Source: Chloroflexota bacterium
Lineage (GTDB): Bacteria > Chloroflexota > Anaerolineae > Promineifilales > Promineifilaceae
Direction: 5' to 3'
Assembly (NCBI GenBank): GCA_018004935.1
Contig: JAGNBF010000037.1
Location: 28,264 to 64,352, forward strand
DNA: 36,089 bases
Shown: in pieces, positions 24,679 through 32,387 of the stretch
Layout: each line of letters begins with the position of its first letter
Numbering within the stretch: position 1 is the stretch's first letter
Position numbers and translations under genes: made by a program
The notes under the pieces: generated by a model
Told to the model about the DNA's origin: nothing
Databases searched by the model: none
Seen by the model: the letters and a program-made list of their open reading frames with translations, nothing else

Positions 24679-25010
24679 ACGGGTTGTGAGGCACAGGAAA
24701 CCGGAGATCCCCATGAGCCTACGACGCACCAAGAGGGATGAAAATTTCTCCACAGATTTCACAGATTGACACAGATTTTTTTCTTAATCCGTGCAATCCG
24801 TGTTAATCCGTGTACCTATTTTCGTAGGAGTTCCCCATGAGCCTACGGCGCACCAAGAGGGAATGAAAATTTCTCCACAGATTACGCAGATTTACACAGA
24901 TTTTTTTTAATCCGTGTCATCCGTGTTAATCCGTGTACTAAAGTTATTTTCGCAGGAGACTGAGAGACTAAGAGACTGGGGGTGAACTTCCCCTGAAACG
25001 GAGATGTAAC
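24679..25010 (+). repeat. acsD-acsC spacer: two tandem mini-ORF cassettes (copies 2 and 3)
   Basis: Two near-identical units. Each has a ribosome-binding-site-like GGAG, an ATG (24713 and 24837), a short frame encoding Met-Ser-Leu-Arg-Arg-Thr-Lys-Arg-(Asp/Glu), then CCACAGATT.CACAGATT, a T-run, and AATCCGTG repeated to form a hairpin with CACAGATT. The mini-ORFs end after 18 and 9 codons. After the second unit comes a GAGACTGAGAGACTAAGAGACT word array, then CGGAG for acsC. On the minus strand the hairpin arms pair through G-U wobble (CACGGATT with AATCTGTG), so that strand may be the folded RNA. Confidence 0.75.
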
Positions 25011-26360
25011 ATGGCGCTCACCGGCATTCAAATCTACAAAATGTTGCCCAAAACCAACTGCAAAGATTGTGGCTTTCCCACCTGCCTGGCCTTTGCCATG
25101 AAACTGGCGGCGAAACAGGTGGAACTATCAGCCTGCCCCCATGTCACCGCAGAGTCACAGACCCTGTTGGCCGAATCGGCCGCGCCGCCCATCCGCCTGG
25201 TGGCCTTGAAGGCCAATGGTCACGAGATCAAGGCCGGGAATGAGGTTGTTTTGTTCCGCCACGAGAAGACGTTTTACAACCGGCCCGGCCTGTTTATTCG
25301 TGTGCGCGATGATGAGCCTGCGGCCGCGATCCAGGCCAAAATCAAACCGGTCGAGGCGTTCAAGGTGAGCTACGTGGGCATTGACCTCACGGTAGATGGG
25401 TTTGCGGTGGAATCAGTCACGGGTCAGGCGGCTCAGATGGCCGGAGCGGTGCAGGCAGTACGGGCCGTCAGTACGCGGCCGCTCATCCTCATCAGCCACG
25501 ATCCCACCGTCATGGCCGCCGGGCTGGAGGCCCTGCCCAACGAAACACCGCTCATTTACGCGGCCGCGGCCGCCAACTGGCAGGCAATGGCTGATCTGGC
25601 GCAAAAACACAAGGCTCCTCTGGCCGTCGTCGGGTCGTCCCTGGATGAACTGGCCGATCTGACCGAAAAGATCAAGGCCACCGGCGTCGAAGACCTGGTA
25701 CTCGACCCTGGCACGCGGAAATTCAGCGACTCCCTCATCCGCCACACCCAATTGCGCCGCCTGGCCCTGAAAAACACCCGCTCCCTGGGTTATCCCCTCA
25801 TCACCTTCCCTGGCGATGCTACCCTGGCGAATGGAGATAGTGCCTGCGAATCCATGTTAGCGGCCCAGGCCATTTCCCGGTACGCCGGATTCATTGTGCT
25901 GGAACAATTCACGCCGGAGATGCTCTATCCCCTGCTGGTTCTGCGCCAGAACATCTACACCGACCCGCAAAAGCCCATCCAGGTCCAGCCCGGCCTGTAT
26001 GAAATCAATGGCCCCAAACCAGATGATCCGCTCCTGGTCACAACCAACTTCAGCATCACCTATTTCAGCGTTGCCAACGAGGTGGAAGGCTCCGGCTTAC
26101 CGGCCTGGCTGCTGGTCACAGATGCCGAAGGGATGAGTGTGCTGACCGCCTGGGCCGCCGGTAAGTTCGATGCCGAGCGCATTGCCAAAGATGTGAAGCA
26201 GTTTGGCGTAACCGACAAGGTGAACCGGCGGCAAATGGTCATACCGGGGCATGTGGCCGTGATCTCCGGCGAATTGGAAGAAGAGTTGCCAGGTTGGGAT
26301 ATCCGGGTTGGCCCGCGTGAGGCGGTGGATTTGCCTGCCTTCATCAAGCGGGCACTTTAG
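25011..26360 (+). CDS. acsC: Corrinoid iron-sulfur protein large subunit
   Basis: Large (gamma) subunit of CFeSP, which binds the corrinoid and an N-terminal low-potential [4Fe-4S] cluster used for reductive reactivation. The cluster cysteines are visible at Cys17, Cys20, Cys25 and Cys42 (Asn-Cys-Lys-Asp-Cys-Gly-Phe-Pro-Thr-Cys ... Ala-Cys-Pro). A TIM barrel occupies about 60-310 and a Rossmann-type B12-binding domain the C-terminus. At 449 residues it matches the family (about 446 in Moorella). GGAG precedes the ATG by 7 bases. Three GCGGCCGC palindromes and an overlapping fourth fall in the gene, one pair coding for an Ala-rich helix (Tyr-Ala-Ala-Ala-Ala-Ala-Asn). acsV begins 45 bases later. 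Confidence 0.96.
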   Translation: MALTGIQIYKMLPKTNCKDCGFPTCLAFAMKLAAKQVELSACPHVTAESQTLLAESAAPPIRLVALKANGHEIKAGNEVVLFRHEKTFYNRPGLFIRVRDDEPAAAIQAKIKPVEAFKVSYVGIDLTVDGFAVESVTGQAAQMAGAVQAVRAVSTRPLILISHDPTVMAAGLEALPNETPLIYAAAAANWQAMADLAQKHKAPLAVVGSSLDELADLTEKIKATGVEDLVLDPGTRKFSDSLIRHTQLRRLALKNTRSLGYPLITFPGDATLANGDSACESMLAAQAISRYAGFIVLEQFTPEMLYPLLVLRQNIYTDPQKPIQVQPGLYEINGPKPDDPLLVTTNFSITYFSVANEVEGSGLPAWLLVTDAEGMSVLTAWAAGKFDAERIAKDVKQFGVTDKVNRRQMVIPGHVAVISGELEEELPGWDIRVGPREAVDLPAFIKRAL

Positions 26361-26405
26361 TCCAAGGCGAAAACAATTGTCGTGCCCAACCTTTCGAGGG
26401 TTATG

Positions 26406-28370
26406 ATGGCCGAACACATTGTTACCTTTGATGTTGCTTCTGCCCCGGTGCGGGTGGCAACCGGCACGTTACTGGTGGAAGCGGCTCAGGTGGCCGGAAT
26501 CGAAATCGCCCAGCCGTGTGGGGGGCAGGGACGTTGCGGCCGCTGTGCCGTGCAGGTGTTGAACGGGGGCATACGCCGTCGCAGTACCTTGCGCCTGTCT
26601 CCCCAGGACGTAGCGAAGGGGATGGCCCTGGCCTGCCAGGCGGTTGTTGAAGGGGATGTAGCGGTTGTTGTGCCGCCCCAGGAGCAGGTGGAACGCCGCC
26701 TGACGACAGATTTGAGTGCGGCCGCGATCACCATCCCCCCTGGCTACCATTACTCCACCGACCAGGTGATCCGCCGCGTCACCCTGACGCTCCCCCCACC
26801 CCAAATGGATGATCAGACCGACGATTGGAGCCGCCTGCAAATGGCGTTACGCCAGCAGGCCCGATTCAATGAGGTTCAAATCAGCCTGCCTTTGTTGCGG
26901 CAAATCGGTGCGATTCTGCGGCAGGGTGAATGGCGAGTAACCGCTACCCTGGACAGTTCGCCCCAGCCGGGTTGCGGCCGCGGCCGCTTAATCGCTTTAC
27001 AGCCCGGTTTTATCCCCGAGAACGATCCTTTGTGGGGTGTTGCCATTGACATCGGTACGACCACCGTTTCCCTCTGGCTGGTAGATTTACACACCGGTCA
27101 GGTGGTAGCGCAGACAGCCGAATACAACCAGCAGATCAAACGCGGCGAGGACGTGATCTCCCGCATCATCTACGCCAGTAAAAACCACAGCGGCGGGGAG
27201 GAGATGCGCCATCTGGTGTTGGAGACGATCAACACCCTGCTGGAGCGGGTCAGCCAGAAGGCGAAAATTGAGAAGACGGCCATTATGAAGGCCACCGTCG
27301 TTGGCAACAGCACCATGATTCATCTGCTTCTGGGGATTCCGGCGGCTTCGATTCGTCTGACACCGTTTATCACCGCTCTCAATCACCCCCCTGTGTTACT
27401 GGCGCAGGAAGTGGGGGTGGCGATCAATGCGGCCGCGAGCATAGATTGCCTGCCCGGTGTTGCCAGCTACGTCGGGGCCGACATCAGCGCGGGTGTCCTC
27501 TCTTCCGGCATGGCCGAGACAGCCCAATTGAGCCTGTTTATGGACATTGGTACGAATGGTGAGATCGTGCTGGGGACAGGCGATTGGCTTGTCACCTGTG
27601 CCTGCTCTGCCGGGCCAGCCTTTGAAGGCGCAGGCGTGCAACACGGAATGCGGGCCACTCGCGGCGCGATTGAGGAAGTGTGGATCAACAGCCAGACCTG
27701 CGAACCCACCTACCGGGTCATCGGCAACGGCCCGGCGCAAGGGCTGTGCGGCAGTGGCCTCATTTCCCTGCTGGCCGAACTTTTCCTGACCGGGTTATTG
27801 GACAAAGGCGGCCATTTTCACCCAACCTTGCCAACCAAACGGGTGCGTGAAGGCGCATACGGCCTGGAATACGTCGTTGCCTGGGCACATGAAACGCACA
27901 ACGAGCAAGACATCGTTATCACCAGCGTGGATGTGAATAACCTGCTACGCGCCAAAGCCGCCATCTATGCCGGTTTCACCGTCCTGGCCGATGCGGTTGG
28001 CGTCCCCCTGGAATCAGTCGAGCAGGTGCTTATCGGGGGAGCCTTTGGCAAATACATCAACGTGGAAAAGGCGGTGCAGATGGGTCTGCTACCCGACATG
28101 CCCTGGGATCATTTTCACTTTCTGGGCAATACGGCCATCAAAGGAGCCTATCTGGCCTTGCTGGATCACCGGGCGCGAGCCTGCATCGCCGACATCGCTC
28201 AACGCATGACCTATGTCGAGCTTTCGGCCGACAACTCGTTTTATGAGGCATTTACATCCGCGCTCTTCCTGCCCCATACCGACCTGAGCCGCTTCCCGTC
28301 GGTCGTTGCGGCAGTGGCAACCGAAAGAGCGGCTTCACCAGAGGTAATGAAAGGAGTGAGGAGCGAGTAG
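26406..28370 (+). CDS. acsV: Reductive activator of the corrinoid iron-sulfur protein (RACo/AcsV)
   Basis: ATP-dependent activator that returns inactive Co(II) CFeSP to Co(I). Residues about 1-90 form a [2Fe-2S] ferredoxin domain with Cys38, Cys44, Cys47 and Cys77 (Cys-x5-Cys-x2-Cys-x29-Cys). After a linker region the ASKHA ATPase part begins with Val-Ala-Ile-Asp-Ile-Gly-Thr-Thr-Thr. It then has Met-Asp-Ile-Gly-Thr-Asn-Gly-Glu and Ile-Gly-Gly-Ala-Phe-Gly-Lys-Tyr-Ile-Asn, as in DUF4445/RACo proteins. I chose ATG 26406 because GAGGG lies 5 bases before it; ATG 26403 and GTG 26382 are alternatives. It is 45 bases after acsC, its client. The last residues (Gly-Val-Arg-Ser-Glu) are encoded by a simple GGAGTGAGGAGCGAG word array that continues into the spacer. 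Confidence 0.93.
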   Translation: MAEHIVTFDVASAPVRVATGTLLVEAAQVAGIEIAQPCGGQGRCGRCAVQVLNGGIRRRSTLRLSPQDVAKGMALACQAVVEGDVAVVVPPQEQVERRLTTDLSAAAITIPPGYHYSTDQVIRRVTLTLPPPQMDDQTDDWSRLQMALRQQARFNEVQISLPLLRQIGAILRQGEWRVTATLDSSPQPGCGRGRLIALQPGFIPENDPLWGVAIDIGTTTVSLWLVDLHTGQVVAQTAEYNQQIKRGEDVISRIIYASKNHSGGEEMRHLVLETINTLLERVSQKAKIEKTAIMKATVVGNSTMIHLLLGIPAASIRLTPFITALNHPPVLLAQEVGVAINAAASIDCLPGVASYVGADISAGVLSSGMAETAQLSLFMDIGTNGEIVLGTGDWLVTCACSAGPAFEGAGVQHGMRATRGAIEEVWINSQTCEPTYRVIGNGPAQGLCGSGLISLLAELFLTGLLDKGGHFHPTLPTKRVREGAYGLEYVVAWAHETHNEQDIVITSVDVNNLLRAKAAIYAGFTVLADAVGVPLESVEQVLIGGAFGKYINVEKAVQMGLLPDMPWDHFHFLGNTAIKGAYLALLDHRARACIADIAQRMTYVELSADNSFYEAFTSALFLPHTDLSRFPSVVAAVATERAASPEVMKGVRSE

Positions 28371-28437
28371 TGAGTGGCGAGTGGGTGTTCCTACTCGCTA
28401 CTCGCTACTCGCAAACTTATTGTTGTAGGAGGTAACT

Positions 28438-29370
28438 ATGTACTTAATTGGCGAGAACATCCACATCATTTCCCAAAGAGTCAAAGACGCCCTGCGTGAT
28501 AAGGACGCCCGTTTCTTCCAGGATTTAGCGGTTTGTCAGGTTGAAAACGGGGCGCAGGCGTTGGATTTAAACCTGGGGCCACGCAAGAAAGATGGGGAAG
28601 AGGTGTTTCCCTGGATAGTAGAAACCGTTGAGGCCGTGGTTGACGTACCCCTCAGTTTTGATAGCACCAACATTCTGGGCATTGAAGCGGGTCTGAAAAA
28701 AGTCACGAAAGCCCAGCCCATTATCAACTCCACCTCAGCTGAACCGGAACGGCTGGAAAAAGTCCCGCTGGTGGCGAAGCGGTACAACACCCGCCTGATT
28801 GCCCTGACGATGGGGCAGAGCGGCATTCCCGTCGCGGCCGATGAACGCGTGACGATTGCCCTGGAGCAACTCATCCCGCGCATCCTTGAACTTGATTTCC
28901 CCATCGAAGATTTGATCATTGACCCATTGGTGCTGACTGTCTCCGGCTGTCAGGAGTATTGCCCGGAACTGATCGAAGCCGTGCGTACCCTGCAAGTAGC
29001 CTGGGATCCGCCACCGGCCATCTCTGTCGGACTTTCCAACGTGTCAAACGCCGTACCCCGCGAGAACCGGTCACTTATCAACCGCGTCTACTGTGCCATG
29101 CTCATGGGAGCCGGGTTAAAAATGATGATTGCCGATCCCTTTGATCAGCCATTGAAGGAAACGGTTCGCATTATCGAGCAACGTGACGACAGTACCCCGG
29201 TAGGGCGGTTGTATCTCCGGCTTCATGATCGCATTGCGGCGATGGAAAAACCTTCGGGGGATGATGTAGACATGAGCGATCCGGAGCAAGTGGCAATCTG
29301 GAAAAGTACCCAAATCTTGCTGAACAAGGTCATTTATGCAGATTCCTACCTGCAACAAGAGGCCGTGTGA
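28438..29370 (+). CDS. acsE: Methyl-THF:corrinoid iron-sulfur protein methyltransferase
   Basis: Transfers the methyl group from methyl-tetrahydrofolate to Co(I) of CFeSP. A 310-residue pterin-binding TIM barrel with family landmarks: Gly-Glu-Asn-Ile-His near the start, Leu-Asp-Leu-Asn-Leu-Gly-Pro (about 42-48), Leu-Ser-Phe-Asp-Ser-Thr-Asn, Ile-Asn-Ser-Thr-Ser-Ala-Glu, Thr-Met-Gly-Gln-Ser-Gly-Ile-Pro, Asp-Pro-Leu-Val-Leu, and Gly-Leu-Ser-Asn-Val-Ser-Asn. It is about 45 residues longer than Moorella AcsE (262), mostly at the C-terminus. GGAGG precedes the ATG. The 67-base gap to acsV is a CTACTCGC/GCGAGTAG simple-word hairpin. Together with acsC, acsD and acsV it completes the methyl-transfer module. 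Confidence 0.93.
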   Translation: MYLIGENIHIISQRVKDALRDKDARFFQDLAVCQVENGAQALDLNLGPRKKDGEEVFPWIVETVEAVVDVPLSFDSTNILGIEAGLKKVTKAQPIINSTSAEPERLEKVPLVAKRYNTRLIALTMGQSGIPVAADERVTIALEQLIPRILELDFPIEDLIIDPLVLTVSGCQEYCPELIEAVRTLQVAWDPPPAISVGLSNVSNAVPRENRSLINRVYCAMLMGAGLKMMIADPFDQPLKETVRIIEQRDDSTPVGRLYLRLHDRIAAMEKPSGDDVDMSDPEQVAIWKSTQILLNKVIYADSYLQQEAV

Positions 29371-29718
29371 ACAGAAGACACCTGAATGGATAACAATTTA
29401 TCCACAGGCAAAATGAAAATTTGTAGGACGATTTTGTAAATCGTCCGGGCGATTTACAAAATCGCCCTACATTTTCGTAGGAGTTCCCCATGGGTCTACA
29501 GCGCACCAAGGGGGAATGAAAATTTATCCACAGATTTCACAGATTTACACAGATTTTTTTAATCCGTGTCATCCGTGTTAATCCGTGTACTAAAGTTATT
29601 TTCGCAGGAGTTCCCCATGGGCCTGCGGCACACCAAGAGGGATGAAAATCTGTAGGACGATTTTGTAAATCGTCCGGGCGATTTGCCAAATCGCCCTACA
29701 TTTTCGTAGGAGTGGATC
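29371..29718 (+). repeat. acsE-malic enzyme spacer: mini-ORF cassettes (copies 4 and 5) and two ATTTTGTAAATCG hairpins
   Basis: Cassette ATGs are at 29490 (9-codon frame) and 29617 (12-codon frame); both encode Met-Gly-Leu-x-x-Thr-Lys-x-(Asp/Glu). Hairpins at about 29422-29470 and 29653-29701 each read GTAGGACGATTTTGTAAATCG, TCCGGG, then the complement. The last CGTAGGAG serves the malic enzyme gene. So the spacer is a chain cassette-hairpin modules with no larger gene. Confidence 0.75.
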
Positions 29719-31083
29719 ATGTTAGTCAAAGAAGAAAAAGCCATAAACGTAGAGGAACTTCTGGCTAAAGCCAAGAAACCCTCGGCCGATGCCATGAAAT
29801 TGCATCCCTTTTACCGGGGAAAAATTGAAACGACCCTCAAGTGTACCGTGCGCGATTTCAACGATTTTGCCATCTGGTACACGCCAGGTGTAGCCGCGCC
29901 GTGCCGGGCTATTGAGCAGGACCCGGAGAAGGTGTATGACTACACCAATAAATGGAACACGGTGGCTGTCATCAGTGATGGTACGCGGGTTTTGGGGCTG
30001 GGCGATATTGGCCCAAAGGCGGGTTTGCCAGTAATGGAGGGGAAGGCCTTGCTTTATAAATACCTGGGGGGTGTTGATGCTGTGCCCATCATGCTGGATA
30101 CCAAAGACCCTGGCAAGATTATCGAGGCAGTCCTGATGTTGCAACCGTCGTTTGGTGGTGTGAATCTGGAAGATTTATCGCAACCGAAATGTTTCCGCAT
30201 TTTGGACACTCTGCGGGAGAAAGCAGAAATTCCCGTCTGGCATGATGATCAGCAAGGAACGGCGACGGTCACGTTGGCCGGTCTGATGAACGCGCTCAAA
30301 GTTGTAGGCAAGAAGAAGGAAGATGTACACATTGCCTTTATTGGCTGTGGGGCCTCGAATGTGGCCTGTTCGCGCCTGATTTTTGGCTGGGGGGTGGATC
30401 CGGGCAACTGCATCATGGTGGATAGCAAGGGTATCCTGGGAACTTATCGCCGCGATCTGGTTTTGCGTCAGGCTGAGTATGTGGATAAGTGGCATCTTTG
30501 CCAGATTACAAACATGTATGATCGCCAGGGGGGTATCCCGGAAGCGATGGAAGACATGGATGTGGTGATTGCCCTGTCGAAACCAGGCCCCGGCACGATT
30601 TTGCCAGAATGGGTGGAACGGATGAACCGGGAAGCTATTGTTTTTGCCTGTGCCAATCCGGTTCCGGAAATCTGGCCCTGGGAAGCAAAAGAAGCAGGGG
30701 CGAGGATTGTCGCCACAGGACGGTCTGACTTTCCCAACCAGGTGAATAACTCGTTGGGTTTCCCTGGGATTTTCCGGGGGGCGTTGGATGTGCGGGCGTC
30801 TACGATTACGGATGAGATGTGCTTTGCCGCGGCCGCGGCGCTGGCCGAACAAATCGGTGACAAATTGGATGACGAGCATATCCTACCCACTATGGACGAT
30901 TGGGAAGTGTTTCCACGGGAAGCGGCCGCAGTCGGCGTCAAAGCGCAGGAACAAGGAGTAGCCCGCCTGACCAGAAGCTACGACGAACTGTACAACCACG
31001 CCCTGACGATGATCAGCCGCTCACGCGACATGACGCGTTTGATGATGGACGAAGGGTTCATTGCCCAAGCCCCGTCTGATTAA
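29719..31083 (+). CDS. Malic enzyme (malate dehydrogenase, oxaloacetate-decarboxylating)
   Basis: Interconverts malate with pyruvate, CO2 and NAD(P)H. A 454-residue protein of the short bacterial type without a phosphotransacetylase domain. Landmarks: Tyr-Thr-Pro-Gly-Val-Ala-Ala-Pro-Cys (catalytic Tyr region, about 54-62), [15 protein letters not shown] (catalytic Lys, about 95-109), and Asn-Leu-Glu-Asp (metal ligand). Further on are Trp-His-Asp-Asp-Gln-Gln-Gly-Thr-Ala, a Rossmann motif Phe-Ile-Gly-Cys-Gly-Ala-Ser-Asn, and Phe-Ala-Cys-Ala-Asn-Pro-Val-Pro-Glu. The cofactor preference cannot be read off safely. AGGAG stands 6 bases before the ATG. Placement among Wood-Ljungdahl genes suggests a link from acetyl-CoA/pyruvate to C4 acids or supply of reducing equivalents. 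Confidence 0.93.
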   Translation: MLVKEEKAINVEELLAKAKKPSADAMKLHPFYRGKIETTLKCTVRDFNDFAIWYTPGVAAPCRAIEQDPEKVYDYTNKWNTVAVISDGTRVLGLGDIGPKAGLPVMEGKALLYKYLGGVDAVPIMLDTKDPGKIIEAVLMLQPSFGGVNLEDLSQPKCFRILDTLREKAEIPVWHDDQQGTATVTLAGLMNALKVVGKKKEDVHIAFIGCGASNVACSRLIFGWGVDPGNCIMVDSKGILGTYRRDLVLRQAEYVDKWHLCQITNMYDRQGGIPEAMEDMDVVIALSKPGPGTILPEWVERMNREAIVFACANPVPEIWPWEAKEAGARIVATGRSDFPNQVNNSLGFPGIFRGALDVRASTITDEMCFAAAAALAEQIGDKLDDEHILPTMDDWEVFPREAAAVGVKAQEQGVARLTRSYDELYNHALTMISRSRDMTRLMMDEGFIAQAPSD

Positions 31084-31397
31084 AGGTATGGTCAATCAAG
31101 AGACTGGTGTTTGGCGTTTTTGATCTGACCGCTGGTTATTAGTGTATTGGTGTATTGGTGTATTGGTCATTACCACTGGTGAAACCGATTTTCGCCAAAG
31201 TCCAGTAAGAGTCGGAAATAAGATAGGTGGCTCGGTCAGGAGACCGGCCACAGCAAACCGCTAAGGAATGAGAACTAAATAACTTGTTCGCTGGGAGTGG
31301 CACGGTCAGGAGACCGGCCACAGCAAATGTTCAAGTTATTTAATCGCCAATCCTAAGTTAAAAACGAACGATTACTTACCGACAAAGGAGTAGAGCT
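31084..31397 (+). repeat. Malic enzyme-flavoprotein spacer with tandem repeats and two GGTCAGGAGACC hairpins
   Basis: GTGTATTG is repeated three times in tandem at 31142-31165. Hairpin copies TGG.TCGGTCAGGAGACCGGCCA lie at 31226-31257 and, within the 61-bp repeat (59/61 identical to 4763-4823), at 31297-31357. The second lies in a larger imperfect palindrome (about 31261-31357) whose outer arms include AAATAACTTG and CAAGTTATTT. The hairpin core resembles the B12-box sequence of cobalamin riboswitches. AAGGAG at the right end serves the flavoprotein gene. Confidence 0.7.
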
Positions 31398-32303
31398 ATG
31401 TACGACTTAATTGTGATCGGCGGTGGGCCAGCCGGACTGACGGCGGCCATGTATGCCATCCGAAAGCGGCTCAAGGTACTCCTTGTGGCGATGGATTTAG
31501 GTGGCAAAACAAATTATCACCTGGAATTGCCGGATGTGGAGCATTATCAGGTAATTAATGGGGTCGAGATCGTCAACAAGTTCAAGAGTGAACTGGAGTA
31601 TCTGAAGTTTGCCCGGCACATGGAACAGGTTGAACGTGTTGAAAGTGACGAGGGTACATTCATTGTCTACACCAAAGGTGGGGGTGAGTTATTGACGAAA
31701 GCGGTGATTATCGCTACCGGGGCACGGCAACAATGGTTGGACGTACCCGGTGAGCGTGAATACCTCTCACGGGGGTTGTGCTACTCGGCTTTGAGTTATG
31801 CCCCCCTCTTCATTGACAAGAAAACCGTCGTCATAGGCGATGGTGAACTGGCTTTACGTTCAGCCAGCGAGTTGGCGACGGTGGCTAAACACGTTCACCT
31901 GGTAGGGCCATCTGGCAACATTCTGGCGACCAGTCTGGGCCACAAACTGAAAAAAGCCCCCAATGTCACTATTCTGGAGAAGTATACTGTTGCTCAAATC
32001 GAGGGCAACGGGTATTGCAACCGGGTTATCGTCCAAAGCCCGGAAGGGTCGCAAATTGGTATCAACACGGATGGTGCATTTGTGGAAAAGGGACTATTGC
32101 CTAATACCACTATCGTGGCCGGACTGGTTGACCTGGATGACAAGGGGTTTATCAAAGTGGATTACTACAACCGGACCAGTGTGCCAGGCATCTTTGCCGC
32201 CGGAGATGTGACCAATATTTATGCCGAGCAGGTATTGGTAGCGGTGGGCGAAGGTGTCAAGGCGGCTTTGAGTGCGTATGAGTACCTGTTGCCGAAACTT
32301 TAA
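31398..32303 (+). CDS. Thioredoxin-reductase-like flavoprotein without the redox-active CxxC
   Basis: A 301-residue FAD/NAD(P)-binding protein with thioredoxin reductase topology. Landmarks are Gly-Gly-Gly-Pro-Ala-Gly (8-13) for FAD, Ile-Ile-Ala-Thr-Gly-Ala (104-109), a second Rossmann motif Val-Ile-Gly-Asp-Gly-Glu-Leu-Ala (145-152), and Gly-Ile-Phe-Ala-Ala-Gly-Asp-Val near the C-terminus. Where TrxR has Cys-Ala-Thr-Cys this protein has Ser130-Ala-Leu-Ser133, so it cannot reduce thioredoxin in the usual way. The nearest cysteine is Cys128. The His-Arg-Arg NADPH motif of TrxR is also absent. Relatives without the cysteines include ferredoxin-NAD(P) reductases of the YumC type. It lies 84 bases before the MetV-MetF fusion gene, making it a candidate electron carrier for methylene-THF reduction (inference). 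AAGGAG 7 bases before the ATG. Confidence 0.85.
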   Translation: MYDLIVIGGGPAGLTAAMYAIRKRLKVLLVAMDLGGKTNYHLELPDVEHYQVINGVEIVNKFKSELEYLKFARHMEQVERVESDEGTFIVYTKGGGELLTKAVIIATGARQQWLDVPGEREYLSRGLCYSALSYAPLFIDKKTVVIGDGELALRSASELATVAKHVHLVGPSGNILATSLGHKLKKAPNVTILEKYTVAQIEGNGYCNRVIVQSPEGSQIGINTDGAFVEKGLLPNTTIVAGLVDLDDKGFIKVDYYNRTSVPGIFAAGDVTNIYAEQVLVAVGEGVKAALSAYEYLLPKL

Positions 32304-32387
32304 GGAAGGACTGCGTGCTGAGGACTGAGTGTTAGCGGTTTGCTGGCTGACAAGCTGAAATGCTGACTGGCTAAAAAGAGGTGCTTT

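Noticed and set aside
30175-30879. 234-codon minus-strand open frame over the malic enzyme
   Set aside because: Antisense shadow; composition rich in Arg/His/Pro as expected for a reverse frame, and no recognisable motif.
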